Assembly (NCBI GenBank): GCA_964632365.1
Contig: CAZWDR010000065.1
Coordinates: forward strand, 1 to 15,861
Source: ZC4RG30 sp964632365
Lineage (GTDB): Bacteria; Pseudomonadota; Gammaproteobacteria; Steroidobacterales; Steroidobacteraceae
Length of the DNA stretch: 15,861 bases
Direction of reading: 5' to 3'
In this document: piece after piece, positions 1 through 8,096 of the stretch
Position numbering within the stretch: the stretch's first letter is position 1
How the letters are laid out: the number at the start of each line of letters is the position of its first letter
Program-made: the position numbers and the translations under genes
Notes under the pieces: model-generated
Seen by the model: the letters and a program-made list of their open reading frames with translations, nothing else
Told to the model about the DNA's origin: nothing
Databases searched by the model: none

Positions 1-2
1 GG

Positions 3-827
3 ATGATCGACGCCGGCTTCTCCGGCGGAGATCCCGCCTTCGTCAATCGCGGCTGGCTTCTCGACGCCACCTTTCCCAGCGCGGCGGCGCTGCTGGTGTG
101 GAGCGCCATGGTGTTCTTCCAGTTCGCCCTCACCGAACAGGCGCGGCGCGAGGTGCGGCGCGCCTTCGGATTCTATGTCGCGCCGGAGCTGCTGACGCAG
201 ATCGAGCGCAATGCCGGCAAGCTGGCGCTGGGCGGCGAGCTCAAGGAGCTGACGGTGATGTTCGCCGACATGCGCGGCTTCACCAGCCTGTCGGAGCGGC
301 TGCCCCCGTCGCAGGTGGTGGAACTGCTGAACGAGTTCTTCGCGCTGCTCACCGACGTCGCGTTCGAATACGACGGCACCATCTTCAACATGGCGGGCGA
401 CAGCCTGCTGGTGGGGTTCGGGGTGCCGGTCGAAGTGCCCGACGAGGCGATCCGGGCCATCGTGGCCGCGCGCTCGATGCTGGAGAAGTTCGACGACCTC
501 GCGCAGCGCTGGGCGGCACAGCACGGCGTCGAAACCGGTCTTGGCATCGGCATCAACCTGGGCGAGGTCATCGCCGGCAACATCGGCTCGCCGAACTACA
601 TGAACTACACGATCATCGGCGACACGGTGAACGTGGCGGCGCGGCTGGGCCAGCGCGCGCGCGCCGGCGAGATGCTGTTCTCCGACTCGGTGAAGCACGC
701 GCTGGACCAGCGGGGCCTGGAGGTCGGCGCCGTCGCGCTGCCCTCGCTGGTGCTGCGCGGGCGCAGCGCGCCGATCGACATCTTCTGCGTGCCGTCGACC
801 CAGCGGGTGGACTTCCGCCCGCACTGA
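3..827 (+). CDS. Class III adenylate/guanylate cyclase, C-terminal part (5' partial)
   Basis: This is the C-terminal part of a membrane-anchored class III nucleotide cyclase, which makes cAMP or cGMP from the NTP. One membrane segment is visible (about residues 24-43). It is followed by the short linker typical of CHASE2-type cyclases (RRAFGFYVAPELL) and then the cyclase domain (about 80-265). The metal-binding motif FADMRGFT gives Asp89, and the second metal Asp is 133 in NMAGDS. The transition-state residues are Asn210 and Arg214 in TVNVAARL. At the purine-selecting positions I read Asn129 where most adenylate cyclases have Lys, and Thr203 where Asp or Thr is usual. A periplasmic CHASE2 sensor normally precedes this region, so the true start is probably upstream of the window; the ATG at 3 is only the first codon seen. 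The cyclase call is firm. The nucleotide product is uncertain because of Asn129. Confidence 0.93.
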   Translation: MIDAGFSGGDPAFVNRGWLLDATFPSAAALLVWSAMVFFQFALTEQARREVRRAFGFYVAPELLTQIERNAGKLALGGELKELTVMFADMRGFTSLSERLPPSQVVELLNEFFALLTDVAFEYDGTIFNMAGDSLLVGFGVPVEVPDEAIRAIVAARSMLEKFDDLAQRWAAQHGVETGLGIGINLGEVIAGNIGSPNYMNYTIIGDTVNVAARLGQRARAGEMLFSDSVKHALDQRGLEVGAVALPSLVLRGRSAPIDIFCVPSTQRVDFRPH

Positions 828-859
828 CGGGCCAACCGGCGCTTTGGGCTATAGTCGCG

Positions 860-873
860 CCGTGCCGGCACGG
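860..873. other. 14-bp perfect palindrome between cyclase and next gene
   Basis: CCGTGCCGGCACGG is its own reverse complement and lies in the 81-base gap between the cyclase stop and the downstream TTG start. As RNA it would give only a 5-bp stem with a 4-base loop and no U-tract, so it is a weak terminator candidate. It could also be a protein-binding site. A TATAGT hexamer at 850-855 resembles a -10 box, but no -35 partner is evident. Confidence 0.3.
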
Positions 874-894
874 GCCGCGCACCGCCAACAAATG

Positions 895-904
895 TATCGG
901 GGGA
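895..904 (+). promoter_or_regulatory. Ribosome-binding site deciding a TTG start
   Basis: TATCGGGGGA lies four bases before the TTG at 909 and is the reason this non-ATG start was chosen. The same ten bases precede the GTG start of the MFS gene (minus strand, 10469-10478). Confidence 0.55.
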
Positions 905-908
905 CCTC

Positions 909-3350
909 TTGACCGCATCACCGGATGTGGCCGCCGCGCGCGGCCGGAATGCCTTGCTGCCGCTGTTCATCGTCAGTGGCTGCGCCGCGCTGATTTACGA
1001 GGTGGTCTGGTACCAGGCGCTGGCGCTGGTCATCGGCAGCAGCGCCGTGTCGATGGCCGTGGTGCTGGCCACCTACATGGGCGGCATGGGCCTGGGAAGC
1101 CTGGTGTACCTGCGCTGGCGCGGCCGCTTCGGCCATCCACTGCGCATCTACGCGCAGCTGGAGCTGCTGATCGCGGTGTTCGCGCTGCTGGTGCTGTATG
1201 TGCTGCCCTGGGCTGGCGGGCTGTACACCGCGATGGGTGGCGGCGGCTTCCGCGGCATCCTGCTGCGCGGCCTGTTCTGCGCGATCTTCCTGCTGCCCCC
1301 GACGATGGCGATGGGCGCCACGTTGCCGGCCGCCGCAGGGTGGCTGCGCTCGACGCCGGAGGGCGTCAGCCGCGCCGGCTTCTATTATTCGGCCAACATC
1401 GCCGGCGGCGTCATCGGCTGCCTCACGGCCGGTTTTTTCCTGCTGCGTGTCTATGACATCCACACCGCCACCTACGTGGGCGTGGTGCTGAACCTCATCG
1501 TCGGTGGCGCGGCGTGGATGCTGTCCCGCGTGACCCCCGACATTCCGCCGGAACCCGCAGCGGCGCCCGCGGCGGCCGCGCCGACACGCGGATGGCGTGA
1601 TCCGCATGTTGCCGTGTTTCTTGCGATCGGCGTCAGCGGCGCCTGCGCGCTGGGCGCGCAGGTGATCTGGACACGCAATCTCGCGTTGCTGCTGGGCGGC
1701 ACGGTCTACACCTTCTCGCTGATCCTCGGCACGATGCTGCTCGGGCTCGGCATCGGCAGCAGCTTCGGCGCCACGATTGCGCGCACCACCCGCGATGCCC
1801 GGCGCGCGCTGGTCATCTGCCAGGTCCTGGTCATCGCGGGCCTGGGCTGGGCCGCCTGGATGATCAGCCACAACCTGCCCTACTGGCCGATCAATCCTGG
1901 CAATGCGCCCTCGCCATGGTTCCAGCACCAGGTGGACTTCCTGCGCAGCCTGCTGGTGGTGCTGCCCGCGTCGCTGTGCTGGGGCGCGAGCTTCCCGCTG
2001 GCGGTGGCGGCAGTGGCCGACGGCCGCGGCAACAGCAGCGCCGCAGTGGCGCGCGTCTATGCCGCGAACACCGCGGGCGCGATCATCGGCGCGCTGGCCT
2101 TCGGCCTGCTGCTGATCGGCACGCTCGGAACCCAGCAGTCGCAGCGGCTGCTGATGCTGGTGTCGCTGCTCGCGGCGCTGTTGCTGCTGCTCGCGGCGCC
2201 TCGCGCCGCCGGCAGTGCCATTCCCCGCAGGGGCGCGCTGCTGGCCGGCGCGGCCGCCGCAATGCTGCTGGTGGTGTCGCTCACCTTCGTGCACCGGCTG
2301 CCGGGCGTGCTGGTGGGCTATGGCCGCTGGGCAGTGACCTGGCTGCCCGAGCCGGGCGAATTCATCTACGTGGGCGAAGGCCTGAACTCGACGCTGGCGG
2401 TGTCGCGCCGCGTCGATGGCACCCTCAACTACCACAATGCCGGCAAGGTGCAGGCCTCCAGTCATCCGGATGACATGCGTCTGCAGCGCATGCTCGGCCA
2501 CCTGACTACATTGCTGGCCCGCGATCCGGGCAATGTGCTGGTCATCGGCAGCGGTGCCGGGGTCACCGCCGGCGCGGTCAGCATCAGCCCCGCCGTGAAG
2601 ACGCAGACCATCGTGGAGATCGAACCGCTGGTGCCGCGCGTGGTGAGCCAGTTCTTCGGCGAGCAGAACCATCACGTCATCGACAATCCGAAGGTGACGG
2701 TGCGCATCGACGATGCCCGGCACTTCCTGCTCACCACCGACGAGAAGTTCGACGCGATCACCGCCGACCCGTTCGACGCGTGGGTGAAGGGCGCCGCGTC
2801 GCTGAACACCGCGGAGTTCTATGCCGAGATGAAGCGCCACCTGAACCCCGGCGCGGTGGTGACGGCGTGGCTGCCGTTCTACGAGACCACGACGGCGGCC
2901 ATCAAGAGCGAGGTCGCCACCTTCATCGCGGCTTTCCCGCACGTGATGATCTTCGGCAACACCGCCAGCGGCCAGGGCTATGACGGCGTGATGATCGGCT
3001 CGATGGAGCCGATCCGCATCGATGTCAGCGCGCTGCAGGCCAGGCTGGCAAGCCCCGAGCACGCCGCGGTGCTGCGCTCGCTCACGGATGTCGGCTATGG
3101 CTCGGTCGAGTCCTTGCTGGGCACCTTCGCGGCCACCGGCGAACAGCTGCAGGACTGGGTGGCGGGCGCGGAGATCAACCGTGATCGCAACCTGCGCCTG
3201 CAGTACCTGGCCGGGCTCGGGGTCAACAACTACGAGCAGGCGGGCATCTATTCGCAGATCCTCGCGCAGGGCGAGTGGCCCACCGAAGTGTTCACCGGGG
3301 AGCTCACCCTGCTCTCGCGCCTGCGCAACGTGGCGATGTCGGGCCGGTAA
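909..3350 (+). CDS. Fused polytopic membrane / spermidine-synthase-like protein
   Basis: An 813-residue protein starting at TTG. Residues about 15-455 form roughly a dozen hydrophobic segments with the 'fused MFS/spermidine synthase' look (SGCAALIYEVVWYQALALVIG near the start, a second repeat-like SGACALGAQVIWTRNLALLLG). Residues about 465-760 are a soluble Rossmann methyltransferase-like domain of the spermidine synthase superfamily. The domain shows GKVQASSHPDDMRLQRMLGH, the SAM/dcSAM-binding loop VLVIGSGAGVT (from about 543), the acidic ribose-binding motif VEIEP (from 569), DDARHFL and DPFDAW (Asp620). Canonical SpeE enzymes are soluble, about 280-300 aa, with a GGGDGG loop and a catalytic Asp in a DSTDP-like context, so polyamine synthesis should not be assumed. 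Family members in proteobacteria are mostly uncharacterised inner-membrane proteins. It has no polyamine genes beside it. A long overlapping minus-strand frame (918-3437) is a codon-bias shadow. Confidence 0.88.
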   Translation: MTASPDVAAARGRNALLPLFIVSGCAALIYEVVWYQALALVIGSSAVSMAVVLATYMGGMGLGSLVYLRWRGRFGHPLRIYAQLELLIAVFALLVLYVLPWAGGLYTAMGGGGFRGILLRGLFCAIFLLPPTMAMGATLPAAAGWLRSTPEGVSRAGFYYSANIAGGVIGCLTAGFFLLRVYDIHTATYVGVVLNLIVGGAAWMLSRVTPDIPPEPAAAPAAAAPTRGWRDPHVAVFLAIGVSGACALGAQVIWTRNLALLLGGTVYTFSLILGTMLLGLGIGSSFGATIARTTRDARRALVICQVLVIAGLGWAAWMISHNLPYWPINPGNAPSPWFQHQVDFLRSLLVVLPASLCWGASFPLAVAAVADGRGNSSAAVARVYAANTAGAIIGALAFGLLLIGTLGTQQSQRLLMLVSLLAALLLLLAAPRAAGSAIPRRGALLAGAAAAMLLVVSLTFVHRLPGVLVGYGRWAVTWLPEPGEFIYVGEGLNSTLAVSRRVDGTLNYHNAGKVQASSHPDDMRLQRMLGHLTTLLARDPGNVLVIGSGAGVTAGAVSISPAVKTQTIVEIEPLVPRVVSQFFGEQNHHVIDNPKVTVRIDDARHFLLTTDEKFDAITADPFDAWVKGAASLNTAEFYAEMKRHLNPGAVVTAWLPFYETTTAAIKSEVATFIAAFPHVMIFGNTASGQGYDGVMIGSMEPIRIDVSALQARLASPEHAAVLRSLTDVGYGSVESLLGTFAATGEQLQDWVAGAEINRDRNLRLQYLAGLGVNNYEQAGIYSQILAQGEWPTEVFTGELTLLSRLRNVAMSGR

Positions 3351-3360
3351 GCCGGCACCC

Positions 3361-3392
3361 GCGCGCGCGACGAAAGGTCTGTCGCCGCGCGC
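3361..3392 (+). terminator. GC-rich hairpin after the membrane/spermidine-synthase-like gene
   Basis: GCGCGCGCGAC (3361-3371) pairs with GTCGCCGCGCGC (3381-3392) to give an 11-bp stem with one bulged C and a 9-base loop, starting ten bases past the stop codon. There is no U-run, so it is either an atypical terminator or a 3'-end stabiliser. Confidence 0.5.
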
Positions 3393-3499
3393 ATCCACAG
3401 AAAACCTGCCCTGCGCGCACTTGCGGTGCCGTCCCACAGACGCCGCCGCGGGCTGGCAGGCACAGTGGCGGGACTTCCGGCACTGAAGGACCGCGAACC

Positions 3500-3805
3500 A
3501 TGGCCAGCAAGATCCTCACTGCGACTTTTCCATCCACGGCCGCCGCCGCCGCCGCGGCACAGCGCATCGGGAAGTACGGCGTGAGCGGCGCGGCTTTGCG
3601 GCTCGAGGCGAGCACGCTGCGCGCCAGCGTCGATGACGCCTACGCGGAACTGGTCACCGAAGCGCTGCGCGACGCCGGGATGCTGGATCTGGACGTGAGC
3701 CAGAACACGCCGGAGTCCGAGGACTGGATGAACCACCACAGCGGGCGCACGACCAGTGCCGGCGTGCCGCCCGGCCAGGGCGACGCGGAGGCCGGCACGG
3801 ACTGA
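3500..3805 (+). CDS. Hypothetical protein, 101 aa
   Basis: The ATG at 3500 is preceded by AAGGA (3486-3490, 9-base spacer), which favours this start over the longer open frame from 3275. The predicted product has no signal peptide or membrane segment. Residues 1-65 (KILTATFPSTAAAAAAAQRI, then a GVSGAALRLEA strand and EALRDAGMLDLDV) look like a small beta-alpha-beta fold, reminiscent of short stress-protein or 'sign-flipped ferredoxin-like' modules. The last 30 residues are polar, Gly/Ser/Thr-rich and probably disordered. I do not recognise the family. It lies 149 bases after the preceding gene, past a hairpin, and ends 16 bases before the convergent arabinofuranosidase stop, so it is probably its own unit. 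Confidence 0.62.
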   Translation: MASKILTATFPSTAAAAAAAQRIGKYGVSGAALRLEASTLRASVDDAYAELVTEALRDAGMLDLDVSQNTPESEDWMNHHSGRTTSAGVPPGQGDAEAGTD

Positions 3806-3821
3806 CGGCGCCGCGGGCCGA

Positions 3822-5465
3822 TCAGCGCCCGATCCGCAGCACGCTCACGGACGCAGGGGCCAGCGTGGCCTGCAGGCGACCGTCGACCAGCCGCGCATCC
3901 AGCGGCTGCGGAGCGACGGTGCCCGGCGCCTCGAAGGTATTGATGCTGTCCACCTTTGGTCCGGTGAGGATTTCGCCGGTCACCGACCCTGCTGCCTCGT
4001 TGGCAATGGCCACCTCGATCTGCGCGGGACGTTCCGGGTCGATGTTCGTCACCGCCAGCACGAGGTTGCCGTCCGTGTCGCGCGCCGCGAGCACATCCAG
4101 GCGCGGCAAGTCGATGTCGCCATGGCTCCAGGTCCCGGCTTCCATGGTGACCGGCAGGAAGGTCGCGTCCTGGAACGGCACATACATGCGGAAGACATGG
4201 TAGGTCGGGGTCAGCAGCATCTTCTCCCCGTCCGTGAGGATCATCGCCTGCAGCACATTGACCATCTGCGCGATGTTGGCCATGCGCACCCGGGTGGCGT
4301 GGCGCGCGAAGATGTTCACGTTCAGCGCGGCGAGCACGGCATCGCGCAGGGTGTTCTGCTGTGACAGGAAGCCGGGATTGGTGCCCGGCGTCGGCGCATA
4401 CCACGCGCCCCATTCATCCACCGCGAGCGCCACTTTCCGTTCCGGATCGTAGCGATCCATGATGTCGGTGTGCTGCCGGATCAGCCCGTCCATCTTCAGC
4501 GTCGCCTGCAGGATCTCGGCATAGCCCTGATGGTCGAAGCCGGTCGCCACGTGCTTGTCTTCCCAGTCGATCACCGTGTAGTTGTGCAGCGAGAGGCCCT
4601 CGATGTCCCAGCTCCACTTGCGGTCCTGCCAGGCCTTCATCACGGTTTCGGTCCACGCGGTGAAACGCGGCTCGCCCCCGCCCGGGCCCACCGCGATGCG
4701 CTGCATGCGGTTGTCATCCTGCTGCCGGGGGTGGTAGTTGCGCGCAAAGCGCGCGTGGATCTTCATCTGGCTCGCGTAGTACTCCGGCGTCATGTTGCCG
4801 CCGCAGTCCCACGACTCGTTGCCGAGGCCCAGGAAGGGAACCTCCCACGGTTCGGCCCGGCCATTGGCGGCGCGCAGCTGCGCCAGTGTGGTCGGCTGGG
4901 CGCTGGTCATGTATTCCACCCAGTCGGCCGCCTCCTGCACGGTGCCCGAGCCCAGGTTCAGCGAGATGAACGGCGCCGCGCCGATCTGCGCGGCGAAGTC
5001 CATGAACTCATGCGTGCCGAAAGTATTCGGTTCGGTGACGCCGCCCCAGTCCGGGTTCAGCGTCACCGCGCGGCGCGGACCGATACCGTCGCGCCAGTGG
5101 TAGTAGTCGGCGAAGCAGCCGCCAGGCCAGCGCACGTTCGGCACCCTGATGGCGCGCAGCGCCGCGACCACGTCGTTGCGGATGCCGCGGGTGTTGGGAA
5201 TCGGCGAGTCGGGTCCGACCCACACGCCGCCGTAGATGCCCTGCCCGAGGTGCTCGGCGAACTGCCCGAACAGGTGGCGGTTGATGGTGACGCCGGCCTC
5301 ACCGGCATCGACGGTGATGCTGATGGGCGACGCGCCCGCCGCAGTGTCCGCATCGGCGCCCTCCCCCCGATCGGCGGGACTGCCGCATGCGGCAAGCAAC
5401 AGCAGCGCGGCACCGGTTATTGCTCCCCGCAATCCCTCCGATGGCACGTGATCCATCCCTGACAT
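3822..5465 (-). CDS. GH51 alpha-L-arabinofuranosidase, predicted lipoprotein
   Basis: Glycoside hydrolase family 51, releasing terminal alpha-L-arabinofuranosyl residues from arabinan, arabinoxylan or arabinogalactan (EC 3.2.1.55). Numbering from the chosen ATG (547 aa): a signal peptide ends in a lipobox LAAC with Cys27, so the enzyme is probably anchored in the outer membrane or periplasm, whereas many GH51 enzymes are cytosolic. The TIM barrel contains HLFGQFAEHLGQGIYGG, RWPGGCFADYYHW, the acid/base Glu217 in GNESWD and the nucleophile Glu351 in VDEWGAW. A C-terminal beta domain ends at SVSVLRIGR. The ATG at 5465 is chosen for its strong ribosome site; the frame is open to an ATG at 5516. 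No arabinose transporter or utilisation gene is adjacent, so it looks like a stand-alone scavenging enzyme. It is divergent from the hybrid kinase, 227 bases away. Confidence 0.93.
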   Translation of the reverse strand: MSGMDHVPSEGLRGAITGAALLLLAACGSPADRGEGADADTAAGASPISITVDAGEAGVTINRHLFGQFAEHLGQGIYGGVWVGPDSPIPNTRGIRNDVVAALRAIRVPNVRWPGGCFADYYHWRDGIGPRRAVTLNPDWGGVTEPNTFGTHEFMDFAAQIGAAPFISLNLGSGTVQEAADWVEYMTSAQPTTLAQLRAANGRAEPWEVPFLGLGNESWDCGGNMTPEYYASQMKIHARFARNYHPRQQDDNRMQRIAVGPGGGEPRFTAWTETVMKAWQDRKWSWDIEGLSLHNYTVIDWEDKHVATGFDHQGYAEILQATLKMDGLIRQHTDIMDRYDPERKVALAVDEWGAWYAPTPGTNPGFLSQQNTLRDAVLAALNVNIFARHATRVRMANIAQMVNVLQAMILTDGEKMLLTPTYHVFRMYVPFQDATFLPVTMEAGTWSHGDIDLPRLDVLAARDTDGNLVLAVTNIDPERPAQIEVAIANEAAGSVTGEILTGPKVDSINTFEAPGTVAPQPLDARLVDGRLQATLAPASVSVLRIGR

Positions 5466-5474
5466 GAGCGCTTT

Positions 5475-5480
5475 CCCCTT
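5475..5480 (-). promoter_or_regulatory. Ribosome-binding site choosing the GH51 start
   Basis: On the minus strand AAGGGG stands nine bases before the ATG at 5465. The alternatives are less good: the ATG at 5456 has no spaced purine tract, and the ATG at 5516 would give an unusually long signal-peptide n-region. Confidence 0.6.
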
Positions 5481-5547
5481 CGCGTCTTCCATGCGCAACC
5501 AGCCTCGCCCGTCCATGCCTACCTTGCCCGCCCTGCGGCCAATGATT

Positions 5548-5553
5548 TGTCAA
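5548..5553 (-). promoter_or_regulatory. Possible -35 box in the GH51/kinase divergent region
   Basis: On the minus strand this reads TTGACA, a consensus -35 hexamer, 83 bases upstream of the GH51 start at 5465. No convincing -10 is found 16-18 bases downstream, so only the hexamer is supported. The surrounding 5540-5580 is the most AT-rich part of the 227-base gap. Confidence 0.3.
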
Positions 5554-5692
5554 TTTCCGCCGGATAGTTGCATTTTGCACCCGATCAGCCCGCGCACACC
5601 GCCACCGCCGGGGGCTCATCGCGCCTGATCGGTGCCGGTGGCAGTGTTAAATTGCGCGCACCATTCAACGATCAGGTCTCGGGTAGGTTCCA

Positions 5693-8092
5693 GTGACGTT
5701 GCCTGACGGGAAGCCGGACTTCCTCGCCGGCGGGGGCGCCATGGGTGAGCGCATCCGCGCGCACCGCTGGGCGGATACGCCGCTCGGGGAACCCCATCAC
5801 TGGCCACAGGGCCTGCGCACGGCGGTGCGCGTGCTGCTCACCACGCAGCATCCGGTGTTCATCTTCTGGGGCGACGAGCAGATCTGCTTCTACAACGATG
5901 CGTACGCGCGATCGCTGGGCCCTGAGAAGCACCCTGTGATCCTGGGTACGCGCGGCCGGGAGGCGTGGAACGAGATCTGGCCTCTCATCGGCCCGCAGGT
6001 CGAACAGGTGATGCGCGGCGAAGGCGCGACCTGGCATGAGAACCAGCTGATCCCGATCCTGCGCCATGGCGAACTCCAGGAGGTGTACTGGACCTACAGC
6101 TACAGCCCCCTCGACCAGCCGGATGCGCCGAATGGCGTCGGGGGTGTGCTCGTCCTGTGCAGCGAGACCACGGGACAGGTGCTGGCGCAGAAGACACTGC
6201 TGCGCGAGCGCGAACGGTTCGTGCAGCTCTTCGACCAGGCGCCGACGTTCCTTGCGGTGCTCGAGGGCCCCGGCCATGTCTTCACCTTCGCCAACCCAGG
6301 CTACCTGCGACTCGTCGGCGATCGCCCGGTGGTTGGCAGCACGGTGGCCGAGGCCTTGCCGGAGGCGGTGGCGCAGGGCTATGTCGAATGGCTCGATGAG
6401 GTCTACCGCACGGGCAAGTCCATCTCCGCGACGGGCGCGAAGTTTGTCTTCCGCGCCACGCCGGACCAGCCGCTGACCGAACGATACGTCGATTTCGTGT
6501 ACCAGCCGATGACCGGCCGCGACAATGGCACGGTCACCGGCATCCTGGTGCAGGGCGTGGACGTCACCGCGCGGACGCTCTCCGAGATCGCGCTGGAGCG
6601 CAGCCGCTCGCGGCTGGACTACGCGACCCGCGTCTCGGGCATCGGGTTCTGGTACTGCGACCTGCCATTCAGTGAGCTGGATTTCGACGAACGCGCGAAA
6701 GAGCAGTTCTTCCTGCCGCCCGAGGCGCGCATCACCATCGATGAGTTCTATGCGCGGCTGCACGAGGGGGACCGGGCGCCGACACGCGCGGCGATCCAGG
6801 CCGCGATCGACACGCGGTCGCCCTATGACGTTGTCTATCGCACCGTCCACCCGCAGAGCGGCGAAGTGAAATGGATCCGCGCACTGGGTGGCGCGGACTA
6901 TGCCGATGACGGCACGCCGACGCGGTTCGATGGCGTGTCGGTCGATGTGTCGGCGCAGAAGGCCGTGGAGCAGCGGCTCTCGACGCTCAATCGCCTGCTG
7001 CGCGAGCAGGATCGGCGCAAGGACGAGTTCATCGCGACCCTGTCGCACGAATTGCGCAATCCGCTGGCGCCGATCCGCGCCGCGGCCCGGGTGATGGTGT
7101 CGCCGGGCATCACGCCCGAACAGCGCGAGCAGGCGCAGGTGATCGTCGAACGCCAGGTGATGCAGATGTCGGTGCTGCTCGACGACCTGCTGGACATCGC
7201 CCGCATCACGCATGGCAAGCTGCAGCTGCGCATGCAGCGGGTGCTGCTGACGCCGGTCGTCCAGGCCACCGTCGAGGCGCTGCGTCCGCACCTGAATGCC
7301 AAGGGCCAGCAGCTCGCCGTGCAGATGCCGGCGGTCGAGGTGCAGCTGGATGCCGATCCGGTACGGCTGGCCCAGATCCTGACCAACCTGCTGACCAATG
7401 CCTCGCGTTACAGCAGTGCGGGCAGCCGCATCGACCTGACGGGGCAGATCGAGGCGATGACGCTGGTGCTGTCGGTCCGGGACCAGGGCATTGGCATCGC
7501 CGCCGATGCGCTGACCGGCATCTTCGAGATGTTCTCGCAGATCGAGGCCATCGAGGTGCGCGCGGAGGGCGGTCTCGGTGTCGGCCTCGCACTGGTGAAG
7601 GGGCTGGCGGACCTGCATGGCGGCAGCGTGGAGGCGCGCAGCGCCGGCGCGGGTCAGGGCAGCGAGTTCGTCGTCCGCCTGCCCATTGCCGCGCTGGGGT
7701 CGGCGGGCTCTGTCGCGGCCGACAAGGTCGCGGCGGATACCACCCGCCGCCGTGTGCTGCTCGCGGACGACAACCGGGATGCGGCCGATTCCCTTGCCGT
7801 GCTGCTCGAACTGGCCGGGCATGAAGTGCGGGTGGCGTACCTGGGTCGCGATGCGCTCACGCTGGCGCAGGAGTTCCGCCCGGACACCGCGGTGCTGGAC
7901 ATCGGCATGCCGGACCTCAACGGCTATGAAGTGGCAGCGGCTTTGCGGCGCGAGTCCTGGGGCCGCGACCTGCGGCTGATCGCCCTCACCGGCTGGGGCC
8001 AGGACAGCGACCGGCGCCGTGCCCGCGAGGCGGGGTTCGACCTGCTGCTGGTGAAGCCGGTGGATCCCGACAGGCTGCAGGAATCGCTCTGA
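5693..8092 (+). CDS. Hybrid sensor histidine kinase with three PAS domains and a C-terminal receiver
   Basis: A 799-residue cytosolic kinase with no membrane segment. In order: a short N-terminal segment with the motif RWADTPLGEPHHWPQGLR; PAS 1 (about 45-165); PAS 2 (about 172-300); PAS 3 of the PAS_3 type (about 303-425); HisKA with the phospho-acceptor His452 in SHELRNPL; HATPase_c (about 550-665) with the N-box LTNLLTNASRYS, the G1 box RDQGIGI and the G2 box GLGVGLALVKGL; and a receiver domain (about 683-797) with the acidic pair in LLADDN, phospho-acceptor Asp736 in VLDIGMPD and Lys in VKPVD. It likely senses a soluble, redox or light cue through PAS ligands and relays phosphate to its own receiver. 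No phosphotransfer or DNA-binding partner lies nearby, so its output is off-window. The start is GTG 5693 with GGGTAGG five bases before; an internal ATG at codon 17 is an alternative. Confidence 0.93.
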   Translation: MTLPDGKPDFLAGGGAMGERIRAHRWADTPLGEPHHWPQGLRTAVRVLLTTQHPVFIFWGDEQICFYNDAYARSLGPEKHPVILGTRGREAWNEIWPLIGPQVEQVMRGEGATWHENQLIPILRHGELQEVYWTYSYSPLDQPDAPNGVGGVLVLCSETTGQVLAQKTLLRERERFVQLFDQAPTFLAVLEGPGHVFTFANPGYLRLVGDRPVVGSTVAEALPEAVAQGYVEWLDEVYRTGKSISATGAKFVFRATPDQPLTERYVDFVYQPMTGRDNGTVTGILVQGVDVTARTLSEIALERSRSRLDYATRVSGIGFWYCDLPFSELDFDERAKEQFFLPPEARITIDEFYARLHEGDRAPTRAAIQAAIDTRSPYDVVYRTVHPQSGEVKWIRALGGADYADDGTPTRFDGVSVDVSAQKAVEQRLSTLNRLLREQDRRKDEFIATLSHELRNPLAPIRAAARVMVSPGITPEQREQAQVIVERQVMQMSVLLDDLLDIARITHGKLQLRMQRVLLTPVVQATVEALRPHLNAKGQQLAVQMPAVEVQLDADPVRLAQILTNLLTNASRYSSAGSRIDLTGQIEAMTLVLSVRDQGIGIAADALTGIFEMFSQIEAIEVRAEGGLGVGLALVKGLADLHGGSVEARSAGAGQGSEFVVRLPIAALGSAGSVAADKVAADTTRRRVLLADDNRDAADSLAVLLELAGHEVRVAYLGRDALTLAQEFRPDTAVLDIGMPDLNGYEVAAALRRESWGRDLRLIALTGWGQDSDRRRAREAGFDLLLVKPVDPDRLQESL

Positions 8093-8096
8093 GGAT

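Noticed and set aside
98..1456. 452-aa plus-strand frame spanning the cyclase and the next gene
   Set aside because: Arg/Ala/Gly-rich shadow in a shifted frame crossing two real genes and their intergenic gap.
918..3437. 839-aa open frame on the minus strand opposite the membrane/spermidine-synthase-like gene
   Set aside because: Composition is His/Arg/Gln/Ala-rich with no recognisable fold. It mirrors a well-supported gene and is what strong third-position G/C bias produces.
3275..3499. N-terminal extension of the 101-aa hypothetical protein
   Set aside because: The extension overlaps the end of the upstream gene in another frame and has no ribosome site, whereas the ATG at 3500 has AAGGA at good spacing.
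5672..7822. 716-aa minus-strand open frame opposite the hybrid kinase
   Set aside because: Same low-complexity Arg/His/Asp/Gln pattern; the plus-strand kinase has all catalytic motifs.
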